This document shows positions 53,842 through 64,000 of a stretch of DNA of 64,000 nucleotides, piece by piece. Where the stretch lies: assembly GCF_000004195.4 (NCBI RefSeq), contig NC_030677.2:66612222-66676221 (forward strand). Reading direction: 5' to 3'. The first letter of the stretch is position 1, and each line of letters opens with the position of its first letter. Origin of the DNA: Xenopus tropicalis (lineage: Eukaryota; Chordata; Amphibia; Anura; Pipidae). The position numbers were made by a program, and so were the translations under genes. Below the pieces are notes generated by a model. It worked only from the letters and a program-made list of their open reading frames with translations. It did not search any database and was not told the origin of the DNA.

Positions 53842-54135
53842 TTAAAGGGGTAGTTCACCTTTAACTTAAACTTTTAATATGTTGTAGGCAGTGATATTCT
53901 GAAGAAATTTGCAATTGGTCTTTATGTTTTATTTCTTGTGTTTTTTTTTCATTTATTTAGCGTATTGTTCTTCAGCTCTCAAGTTGGATATTTTAAGCAA
54001 CTATCTTGTTGGTAGGGTCCAATTTTTCCAAACAACCAGATAGTACAGGTGAGAGAATGGACTATAGATAGTAGGGTGCCTGACTAATAATAAAAAATAG
54101 CAATAACAATAAAATTGTAGCCGAAACAGAGCAAC
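53842..54135. mobile_element. T2/Kolobok-type MITE, right end unclear
   Basis: TTAAAGGGGTAGTTCACC at 53842 starts a copy of the family at 24170, with 'tttgcaattggtcttta' following. The right TTAA end is not visible. Confidence 0.7.
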
Positions 54136-56181
54136 AAATATTTGGTTGTCATGTCAGTGACCCCCTATATGAGAGCTGGCTGCACCAATCACAGTCCATG
54201 GTGCATTAGTTATACAATGTGGTTAAAATTTGCTGTACACAACAATATCTATTGGTATCTCATGAACCCTGAATGTTTTTTTCTGTACAGTGTTCTTATA
54301 TTGTGCATCCACATTGAAAAGCCATTAGAAAAATAGGGTTGTCACATTCTATAGAGTCTTGTGAGATATAAAGATTTACCATGGAAGACTCTGTGGTGTA
54401 AATATTGGACAGAACAAGAGAGTAGAGGGGGAAAGAGAGCAGAGGAAGTACAAGAACAATGTAGGTTGTGGAGGAGTAGTGAATTGAATGAATAGTACAT
54501 ATCCTGGTTGTATGTTGATTGTAGAAAGTCCATGTCCCGTTAAGTCATAGGTGTATAAATCCCATCTAGACCAGATATTGGTAAACTTTGGTATTGTCCC
54601 TCTCAACCTTGCCGTCATATTTTTCCATCTCCCTCATGTTTGCTATTCTAGAGATCACTTCTGTCCTTGAGGGCAGTAGGGTTTTTTCCAGTTTTGTGTA
54701 ACTGCGAGTTAAAATATAATTTAGAAGTCTCTGTTCATCAAAGAAGCACTTTCAATCCAGCAATTGTACTAAGTGTAAAAGATCTTGGCAAACATTTCAG
54801 GGTGGTTCCATTTCAAGTGCTAATACAAAGTGAACAAAAATCCAAATAATGCAAAAGGTGAGTATACACCAGCTTCACCTTCCATGAATCATGTGATGTA
54901 ATATTAAGCAATATTACTACCATTGACAGAAACAAATTATATTTCCAAAATTATGTTAGAAATCATTAAACAAAGGATATACATTTATTTAAAATTTTAA
55001 GCCTCCTTAATACAACAGATCTTATTGAAAAAAGAGGCACAATCCTAATTGAGTCATTATCTTGTTCAAACCCATGGGTCTCAGTGTATTCAGTTTCTTT
55101 ATCCACATTACCTCTTACTGCAACAAGGTCTCAGTTCTGTAACAACCACTGGTAGAAAACCTCTGTAACAAAAGCCATCTCGTTGGTTTATTATTATGAC
55201 CCATCATTTTAAAATGTTTACTTACAGGATTGACGTATTTGCCCTTGATAAAGGTCATAATCATCAATATCTCTGTAAGCTCTGTTTCAGCTCAATAACT
55301 GCCTTCCCGGACTAGTACCATTAGAACACGGGTTACACTGGACTCTCAAGAAGAAGGTGAGGGTGTTGTCTAACTACTACTCTCTTGCTGCTATACAGAA
55401 TAAAATAAAGACAGAGTGTAATACAGGCTAATACTCCCTGATGACAGACTTGGCAGGAATCTTACTTCACCTCTGCGACACCCTGTAGTGGCCTGAATCA
55501 CCTCTGAAAATTCTCTATCCTGATTCCTTATCCACTGGGACACCTACACTACAGGCAATATTGCCTGGGAGAGAAACCTCCAAAACTACCTCTCCTATGT
55601 TGGAGCTCAGAACTGCTCTTTCTAGCTGAACCCTAACTGCCTTACACTCCTAGAGTGTACTGGTATGGAAACTACACCTGCCACTATCTAATGCCTTGTT
55701 CATGGGGCTGTGTTCCCCAACATCACTCACGTACCTCCCTTGGGGCCTTTCCTTACTAAGGCCTAAGTCTCAGGAAGCCCAAAGAGAAAGAACAGTTGGT
55801 GTCTCTCCTCTATAAAGACTAGGGAGATAGTGACACTTCCTTGCCAAATCTGTAACTGCAAGGGTACACTTTAACATAAAAAGGGAAACACTCCCCCTTC
55901 CAACTCCAGGGAGTTTCCAGCTAGTGGGGTATTTCCAAGCCATAGGGGAAGTTAACCCTCTGTACCCCTATATCTCTTTTACATTTCCAATGGAAGGGAT
56001 TGCAAACACTGGAAAGGCTTCATATCTGCATGACTATGATGTTCTAATGTTTTTTTATTGTTATATTGTCAGGTTTGTTCTATCCAGGTTTGTTCTAATT
56101 ATTTTTTGCAAATATTTTCGTGTTCAAAGCAAGGTACCAGTATGGGAAGGAATGCTGCTGCTAGTTAAGCAAATATTCCAC
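54136..56181. other. unannotated stretch
   Basis: No supported gene. 55270-55900 has a different, more balanced base composition, but frames are short and unrecognised. Confidence 0.4.
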
Positions 56182-56256
56182 TTATACACTTATTGTACAG
56201 CGCTGCGGAATATGTTGGCGCTTTATAAATAAATGTTAATGTAATGTAATGTAATT
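56182..56256 (+). mobile_element. L2-type LINE tail
   Basis: 'acttattgtacagcgctgcgg', 'atatgttggcgctttataa' and (taatg)n are identical in order to 27200-27262. Only the last 75 bp are present. Confidence 0.8.
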
Positions 56257-56611
56257 CCTGTTTTCATTGTAAAGCAGAAGGTATACCTTGAACAAGAATT
56301 TTCCGAGTGTGTTTACAGCTTACCATAGATATGTAGAAAGGATAGGAAAGCTAGATAACATGTTGAATTTGACATTAGACATAAGTATAGATGCACTGGT
56401 AATTAAACAAGATGGTACTTTTAATATGGATCTGTATCCCAAGGAGACTGATAAGAATAATTTGTTCCTGTTTTTATACAGAAAGTACTATAAAAGGACT
56501 TTCCTATCGCTAGTTTCTAAGTGTTAAAAGTATAGCAAGTCTCTTATAACAATATAACAAAAAGAAATGAATAAAGAATGAGAGAAATGCAACCAGATTT
56601 TTGCATTTGTA
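56257..56611. other. unannotated stretch
   Basis: A 79-codon frame (56288-56527) has no recognisable domain and no splice context. Left uncalled. Confidence 0.35.
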
Positions 56612-56882
56612 CAGGTATGCGATCCCTTATTCGGAAACCTGATATCCAGAAAACTCAGAATTACGGAAAGCCTGTCTCTCGTAAACTTCATTTTAATAAA
56701 ATAATTCTGATTTTAATAAAATAAAATTAATCCTTACTGGATGCAAAATAATCTTATTTTAATTAATGTTTTATTGATTTTTTAATAGACTTAAGGTATG
56801 AAGATCCAAATTACGGAAAGACCCTTATCCGGAATACCCTTGGTCCCGAGCATTCTGGATAACGGGTCCTATACCTATATTA
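56612..56882 (-). mobile_element. palindromic MITE, fifth copy
   Basis: Starts gtacaggtatgcgatccc, contains 'aattacggaaagcctg' and 'agacttaaggtatgaagatcc', and ends 'ggataacgggtcctatacct'. Same family as 3297. Confidence 0.8.
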
Positions 56883-56954
56883 CAAAAAATAATTAATGCT
56901 ATCACTGTTGCTAAAAATAGAGATAAAAGATTTACTTTGGTTACTACACTATGG

Positions 56955-57115
56955 TTTCCTCTGGGTTCTCCAGTTTCCTCTCACACATCAGAAAAACATA
57001 CAGTCAGGTTAATTGACTTCTGATTAAATTGACTTTAGTGTGTATAAATATAGGGACCTTAGACTGTAAGCTCCACTGGGAGAGAGACTGATGTGTTCAT
57101 AAGCAATTGCAGTAA
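56955..57115 (+). mobile_element. L2-type LINE fragment
   Basis: 'ccagtttcctctcacacatc', 'aaaacatacagtcaggttaa', 'gaccttagactgtaagctcc' are the classic L2 3' region. No open frame. Confidence 0.75.
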
Positions 57116-58071
57116 AGTGCACTTGATGAATGGGGGCAACCCCACAACTAATGTCTAGATCTTACAGATAAAAGGTTTACACTGCACAATTGCTGGATTT
57201 GCTGTGCTTTCTTGGATTATATTGTGGTAGATTTCTGTTCCCCCCAATCCATATCTCTACTGTTGATACATTGAAATAGTTAAATGCAATTTCATAACTG
57301 ATTGGAAGTAGAGCTAAAAATAAAGGCAATGTGTTTATATATCTCTCCAGAGAAATTGCATACTCCAAGCTTCAAGCATGTCATTAACAGAGACTCTATG
57401 CATTAATCAGACATAATCCTTAGATTCCGTCCAGGAGAAATCTTTTGCTGAAGTTTTAAATAAGTATAGCTTAATTTCATATTATGAAACGGGCAAGTTG
57501 GAGGATTATATAAGTCTGCTGCTATTAATGCAAACTCTCTTCCTGAAATATGGTAAAAATGTTTGTATAATATGTAAAAATATGTATAGTAAATCATTGC
57601 AGTGATGCAAACTACATTGAGCTGTCTAAATAAAAACTATGAAGCAAAAACTAGTAATTTTCTTGCTTAATGTTATTCAAAAAGTCTCCAATATGGATAC
57701 ACATACAGTATTACTGCTACAAAAATAACCTGTTTAATTACTATATGCATGATGCCCATTGTTGAGTGAAACTGAATGGTAATACATTTCCTAAAGATTA
57801 TGGTCAACATCTCCAGCTAAACGATGTTTATGGTGGATGTGACAGATGTTCCTCTATGTGCATTCCCAATGGTAATAACATGTGGGATTCTATCTGTACT
57901 TTAAACACAAATCTTATGTAGTCTAGTGGCTGTTCCTTTGCAGCATCAGTTTTTTACTACAGGGAATCTGGAATCCAATGGACCACAAGAAAAAACAGTC
58001 TTTACCTACTGCCAGCTATACAATCAGGGCACCAAACCAGGGGCTGAAAAAAACTTCCCTGGTGACATTAT
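57116..58071. other. unannotated stretch
   Basis: No gene or element terminus recognised. Confidence 0.4.
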
Positions 58072-58395
58072 GGGGCTGGTTTATCGAAGTACGATTAGTT
58101 GCGAATACAAAAATTTGACTTTTTCGTACTTTGCGACAATTTGTGCGACAAAATCATATTGTCACAACGAGTACGAAAATTTAGTTATTCGTTCAAGCTT
58201 TGGTATCGTGACTTTCCTTTGGCCAGGTTGGAGCTGCAGAGTGCCATTGAGTCCTATGGGAGGCTTCCAAAAACATGCTCAGAAGAATCAAAGTCAGAAA
58301 GTTTTTGGATATGAAAATTTCTGAACTTTCGGATTGTACCATGATATTTTCGTACGACCGCGTTGTGACCCGAAATTTTCGTATCTTATATAATT
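58072..58395. mobile_element. Harbinger-type MITE relative, single 52-bp unit
   Basis: Left end GGGGCTGGTTTATCGAAG at 58072. The body has one minus-strand copy of the 52-bp unit amplified at 51913 (58203-58262: 'gactttcctttggccagg', 'gttggagctgcagagtgcc', 'attgagtcctatggg'). The right terminus is lost or too diverged. A 132-codon frame across it is not a gene. Confidence 0.75.
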
Positions 58396-58705
58396 TTTGG
58401 AAATAAGTCTAAGCAGGTACTTGTTTTTGAATTCCTGGCTTAAAAGCAAGCTTTAGTTGCATAAAAACCATGTGTACTGCCAAGCAGAGCCTTCTGTGGG
58501 CTATATAGCCAATCACAGCCCAAATTTGGTACCCCCAGGAGCCTTTTCCATGCTTGTGTTGCACATCATCTTTCTTTATATTTGAATGTGACTCACAGGT
58601 AAAAAAGGTTGGGGATCCCTGCTCTAAATCATACAAAAAGTTAATTCAAAGATGAACAACCCCTTTAACCAGTTGCATTTTTAAGCATTTCTAGCAATAC
58701 AGCAT
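58396..58705. other. unannotated stretch
   Basis: A fragment 'ggttggggatccctgctcta' and a trailing 'aacccctttaa' suggest decayed MITE ends. Nothing firm. Confidence 0.35.
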
Positions 58706-59075
58706 GTACATAGTAACGTAGTAAGTTAGGCTGAAAAAAGACACGCATCTATCAAGTTCAGCCTTTTATGCCTATATGTAACCTGCCTAACTACTAGTTG
58801 ATCCAGAGGAAGGCAAAAAAACCCTTCTGAAGCCTCTCTAATTTGCCTCAGAGGGGAAAAATGACTTTCTGACTCCAATATGACAGTCGGACCAGTCCCT
58901 GGATCAACTTGTACTAAGAGCTATTTTCCATAACCCTGTAATCACTCACTTGCTAAAAAGCCATCCAGCCCCTTCTTGAAGCTATCTAATGTATCAGCCA
59001 GTACAGAGAGGGACTTGCACAACTTGCACAGCTCTCACTGTAAAAAATCCTTTCTGGATATTTAGACTGAAACCT
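58706..59075 (-). mobile_element. CR1 LINE 3' end fragment
   Basis: 'agtaacgtagtaagttagg', 'tgaaaaaagacacgcatc', 'ccagaggaaggcaaaaaa', 'ggaccagtccctggatcaac' and 'ccatccagccccttcttgaa' match 4372-4710. Diverged, short, no open frame. Confidence 0.9.
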
Positions 59076-61020
59076 TCTTATTAATATTAAGGAGGTAAAA
59101 TGAGTGAAATACAGCTGTATTGTGGAGACTTTTGCTTATGCATTCATGTTCTCTAGCTGTGCATAGTCTTAGAGGGACAGTCTACTATAGTTACTCTTGT
59201 TTGAAATGGAAACTCCTTCTTTTTTAAGTCAAGCATACCCTTCATTTTATCCACTCTGATTACTGGCCAAGTCAATCTTCATTGGACATCAGCAAAAAAA
59301 ATGCTCTTGACAAAGGAATGGAGACATTGTTAAGGAGTTACAGCAATAATGCAAGTGACAAACATGCTGTCCTTTACATTTAATGCTATTATATCACTAG
59401 GAAGAGATGTGGAACAAACAGTAAAGAGTATGAGGCATCTCACACCGTAGTGGAATCAACTGTTTTTTTATAAACATACATTTTTGTTTTATAAAGCTGT
59501 ATGTTTAGGTATGCCAAATATTGATCAGTAAGTTTTTCGCTGTTTGTGTGTGACATCATGAAAAAATACATAAATAAATAAAAAAGGGCCATCCAAAGGC
59601 CACCCACCAAAACATGCCACGTTAGGCACAGGCCCTCAGATTCATTATTATATATATGCCCCTGTATAGATTATTTTTCACAAAAAGCCTTTAATAGTTG
59701 CTTTAATGGAGCCTTATGAACTTGGTCAGAGAAATATTAAATTTTTTCAACAGGTTTTAGTGGAGCAAGGCCACCAATTGACAAAATATGAATAAATGTG
59801 TAGAATTGATATTGGGTTCACCAATGGATTTCCTTTGAATGCATCTATTTAGACACTGAAGTGTGCTGGTTATAGAAGAAAAGCGAGATACATTTTCTTT
59901 TGTTTTCACAATTCATTATTCATTAGTGAAATGTCAATAGAGCATTTTTATGAAGCTGAAATGAAATTCTCTTCTGGAAAATATTTCTAATTTCTTCAAG
60001 AGACAATTTAAAGGGGACATTCAGTAGCATGTAGCTTTATTCTAATGTAAGGATTAAAGCATGATAAGAACTGTGGTCCAACAAACATTGAGATGCAGTC
60101 ATATCACATCAAATAAATAAATGTTTAGACATAAATACTGTACTATAGCTGCATTGTCAGATGTTTAGTTTAAAAAAAGACTTTTTTTATTTATTATAAA
60201 ATATGTCTGTTTGGGATGCATACTTTAGAAAGCTATTGGTTCAAAAAAGTCAGGTACTAGTGTAAGTAAAATATTATTTTTAAACCTAAACTATTTATTA
60301 CATTTGCTAAAACACACTGGAATATTTACACAAAATCCTTTGTGACACTAGCAGATGGATGCTTTCGCTGATTCCCTACTGCTGTGAGGCAGCAAGTTAA
60401 AATTTTCATGTAAACTGGGTCATGAAAACCTTTGCTAATTACTAATGTGATTGTAGTCAGTTAGACTATAGGGAGGAATCTAATGCTAACTATCTAAATG
60501 GAGGTCCACACAGTCTTGCAGATGAACACAGGAACAACTTTATTCACAATCATCAATGCAGCTTCTCCAGTAACAGTTGTTTTACAAATTCTAAGGTTAT
60601 TATCAATAAAACAGAACAGAATAATTTCCAGGCCACTCTGCCTGACTGTTGCCTACCTTTCAGTCTCTTCTTTTCAGGTTAAGGTAACTGCACTTTGCAG
60701 ACTATGGACATAGGAGCCTATAAAAAGGTGCCCCCTGTATTATAACAGGACCTAACTAGTCCTAGTACCCTATTTATTGGGTCCCTGTCTAACAAGGTAT
60801 TGCCACAGGTCTGACCTGTCACTAACTAACTTAAATGTTGACTTATCTTTGTACCTCACCTCAGTATAAAGCTTTAGGCCCCCTGGCATCATTCGCTCTT
60901 GTCTTGTGACATCAGCCAAAGAAAAGGTGTCTCACTGCTCTTCAGCATATAGACTAGCTTGGGAAAGTGCCACAAAAGAAAACCTACTCTATTTAAGGGG
61001 GTTCCCTACCTAGCTGCACT
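59076..61020. other. unannotated stretch
   Basis: AT-rich. A one-sided TTAAAGGGGACATTCAG end lies at about 60009. No gene recognised. Confidence 0.4.
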
Positions 61021-61470
61021 GCAATAAGGACGTGACCACAAAATTCATAGAGACAGCAACAAGCGGTCCTCTGTACTCACCCATTATCAATATATATAGA
61101 ACATTAAGCTACCAAGATATGCCCCCCCTTCAAGCAAAACATGTATTGATTGTCCATATATTGCAATATATTCAAGCTGGCCAACTACATCAAGGTCATC
61201 CCTGATCTGGCCAGTCCTATTCTCACTTTTAACTGATCCATTAAGAATTTTACAGCTTCAATATACATTTTGTTGCCCTTTTATTGGTTCCACTGGGATT
61301 AGGTAGGAAGGGTGGGAGCTACAACATAGAGCTGGTCACTGCTCTTGTATAAACTATTGCAAATAAGGGAAAGTTGTGCTCCCCATTAAATTGGGGGTGC
61401 AATAAGACTGTGACCACAAAATTCATACAGACAACAACAAGAGGTCTTCTACACATATATATATATATAT
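61021..61470 (+). repeat. pair of about 60-bp direct repeats
   Basis: 'gcaataaggacgtgaccaca' at 61021 and 'gcaataagactgtgaccaca' at 61399 both continue 'aaattcata(g/c)agacaacaacaag' and end near a (ta)n run. The 320 bp between them is not repeated. Confidence 0.75.
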
Positions 61471-63611
61471 CTTAATGACAGTTTAAGTCCTTTATATAAA
61501 AGGAAGTAGTTATTATGTTTAAAGGCTATGAGGGTCATTAATTGACCATGCACACAGTATATTTCTAGAGTTCCTGCATTTCTGGCACATTGCTTGACAT
61601 GATAAGATCCCAAGTAACATAAACTCTGGTTGTTTTAACTTTCTGTATTATTAAAGAGTTATTCACCAAGTGGACTATAAATATGTGTGGTTATATATAC
61701 CAATACGCATACCAATGTAGCATCTAATGCTTTTTTTAAAAAAAAATTAACTGTTCTGTACTCAACATGCTGCATGTGTGCTGGATAAAATCTACTTGCT
61801 GCATACAGTATATCCCACATGAATGTGCAAGGATGGAAAACTGAACAGCAGCTTCATGTCAAGTCTTGCTATATTCATTGATTTTAACAGAGCAATGGGT
61901 ATTTTCCACCTGTATCAATGGACAAGATACAAAGGGATATCACTTATAAACATGCATTAATCCCAATACATATAAAGGGCATAAAGTTACAATTCTAGCA
62001 TTTTAATATGTAGTAACAATAAATATAAAAACTTGAAACTGTCCATTTTACCACCTTTATCATAAATAATGCATAAAGCTTCTAAAACAAAAAGAACACA
62101 GATCTGGAATCTGAGGAATTATACATTTACAGTCATGCATTTGATGTAGCAATGTGATTTTGATTTAAAAAATTAACTAGTAAAGCACAGAACTGTCAAG
62201 TCATTTTCCATTGTGGACATTTGACCCATCTACACAATTCTCAACTAAAACATGGATATCTGGTCACCACCAGGAGACTTAGACATCAACATCCATCTGC
62301 AATAAGTCCCTTGTATTTTATCTCCTGGGCCAGCACTGATCATCTTCTTCTATGTAGTAAGTTGTTTAAAAAGTAAAACACAACCAAAGCCAGATCATCT
62401 GATTGGATGCTATGGGAAACATTACTGGTGATGTTTGTCTCCAATGTTAATAAATACACCGTATGGTCTTTATTTCTCCAAAACTTGCCTCAAAGCCAGC
62501 CAGGTTGGGGATCACTGTTCTAGGACCTAGTTTCTTAAGGTTTGCAGTTTCAGTGCTTAGCTCTCTCGAAAGGACTATTGGGGGCAACTTTGGAGGTACA
62601 GAATGTTCACTGCTAAATGGCTGCTGTGCCCTTGGGCTGGCAAAGAAGGGATAGCATTACCTGCTCTATTCTTTGGGAAGCTTTAGTTCTTCTGTAAATT
62701 AGTATGCCAAGGACTGAAGTTTCGGGTTCTTGGTAATTTCAGGGAAGTTGCAGTGTGTGTAGTTAGTAACACATGTAACCAACATAAAAATGTTATGAAA
62801 TTCTAATATTAAAATGTGTCCGAATAGTTTGATGCTATGTCATTAGTACAGGGCATTCACGGTAATGTACAGCAGAAACTCTCCCAGCTGTTACAGAGGC
62901 AGATTAGATCTGATGCAAGTGTAAAGGTTATGGCTGAAGCAGAGGAAAATGTACTTAGAAAAGAATAACCCCAAGAGCAAAGTCTTTAGGGAATTCTTAT
63001 GCCAAACATGCTGCAAGCAGTTTTATGTCATGCTAATAAAGTTGTTCTTAGAAAAAGTCTTTGCAGTCTTTGTGCTATTCATATCAATTATTTATTTCAA
63101 GATGATGTGCATGACAGGCATCTATACAGTGAACTAGATCAACAGTATCTCAGTAATTATGCCTATTATGTTCAGTTGTCTATCATTTGTCAGAACTTGC
63201 CTCATTTCCAATGCACAAAATTAATATAACAGACAATCCAGAGGAATTTGGAGTCAATGCCTACTCATCCTTTTGATAATACTATCCTTTCTCAGTTGCC
63301 GTTTTTTTCAAATACACTTTTAATTAGAACAGAAATGTTGTGACATTGACATTTGATAATGTCAAGCGTGATTTGATGGAAAAGTATCACAAACTTTAAA
63401 TAATCATTTATTCCAACAACAAATTAAGTTAGAGATTGAGGCTTCTGTTATTTCAGAAGCCCAAATATACTTTAAAAAAGTATCACAAAAGCTACTGTGT
63501 GTGAAGGCAAGTCAGCCAAATAGGTCTGATGCTTGTCACTGCATAGCTACACAGCAACTTTTTTTTTTCTATGCAACTTTGTTGTTGTCTATATGTTTTT
63601 TTTATGTATAT
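61471..63611. other. unannotated stretch
   Basis: No supported gene or element. Short frames at 62463, 62949 and 62999 show no domain or splice context. Confidence 0.4.
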
Positions 63612-63815
63612 CTTTATTTATAAAGCCCTACTTATGTATGCAGCGCTGTCCAGTAGAATACATTAATACAAACGGGGTTATTAAGATAAAAGATAAATAC
63701 AAAGTATTACAATAAACACAAATAAATAAAAGATATAGTACTGCAATAAGATAAGAATCAAAGACACAAGAGGATGGAGATCCCTGCCCCGTAGAGCTTA
63801 CAATCTATATTATTT
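63612..63815 (-). mobile_element. LINE/L2-like 3' relic
   Basis: 'tttatttataaagccctac', 'gcagcgctgtcc' and 'ccctgccccgtagagcttac' are the complement of the frog L2-type 3' motif 'gtaagctctacggggcaggg'. Only the 3' part remains. Confidence 0.65.
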
Positions 63816-64000
63816 TGTATTTTGAGGTCACAACCTCATTGCACCCCCACCTAATGGTTTCAAATTTAGTGGTTGAGCACAACTTTTCCTTTTTTTTGCT
63901 ATAGTTTATAACGGAGCAGTGGCCAGCTCCATGTTGTAGCTCCCACACTTCCCAGCTACAGTCAGGTGATCCCAGTGGAGCCAATAAAAGGGCAACCATA

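Noticed and set aside
57926..58324. 132-codon plus-strand frame as a gene
   Set aside because: It overlaps a Harbinger-type MITE including the 52-bp unit, and no domain is recognised.
12000..64000. TRPC3, the expected neighbour on the 5' side of BLTP1
   Set aside because: No ankyrin or channel-domain residues were seen in any frame; the gene is probably beyond the right edge.

Overview
The window is vertebrate nuclear DNA, almost certainly from a clawed frog (Xenopus). It is AT-rich, intron-like and packed with repeats typical of frogs: TTAA-flanked T2/Kolobok-type MITEs, Harbinger- and hAT-type MITEs, CR1 and L2 LINEs and a Ty3/gypsy element. No prokaryotic features, rRNA or tRNA genes or CRISPR arrays were seen.

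Host genes. Only one host gene can be named. Four small minus-strand exons (11354-11468, 7192-7308, 2739-2817, 337-401) splice in frame, with GT/AG sites and matching phases, into the first 117 residues of BLTP1 (KIAA1109), the giant bridge-like lipid transfer protein. They carry its start codon and N-terminal ER membrane anchor. The gene runs off the left edge; its 5' noncoding exon(s) must lie to the right of 11468 and were not found. A second exon-like open segment (39801-39990, minus) has good splice sites but no recognised identity.

Layout. 0-11.5 kb: BLTP1 exons, with introns holding a T2/Kolobok MITE, a CR1 LINE that split an older MITE, and a hAT element carrying a 34-bp minisatellite. 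13-20.9 kb: a dense nest of tandem arrays, a hairpin insertion with its empty-site paralogue, a Harbinger MITE, and a family ending CATACCTCCC with 6-bp target duplications. 21-33 kb: T2/Kolobok MITEs, a fold-back element, LINE relics and palindromic MITEs. 33.27-37.65 kb: a Ty3/gypsy element with two LTRs, a 5-bp target duplication and several deletions in pol. 37.7-39.7 kb: an internally deleted CR1 and a 26-bp array. 41.3-45.7 kb: an apparently full-length CR1 with both ORFs open. 46-64 kb: a 37-bp array, Harbinger MITEs (one with a 52-bp array), LINE fragments and long stretches without recognisable content.

How it fits together. BLTP1 is the only host gene read with confidence. Nearly everything else is mobile DNA inserted into its introns and upstream flank, often element inside element, so relative insertion ages can be read. 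A recurring theme is short DNA transposons that carry internal minisatellites; these arrays produce most of the long but meaningless open frames in the window.
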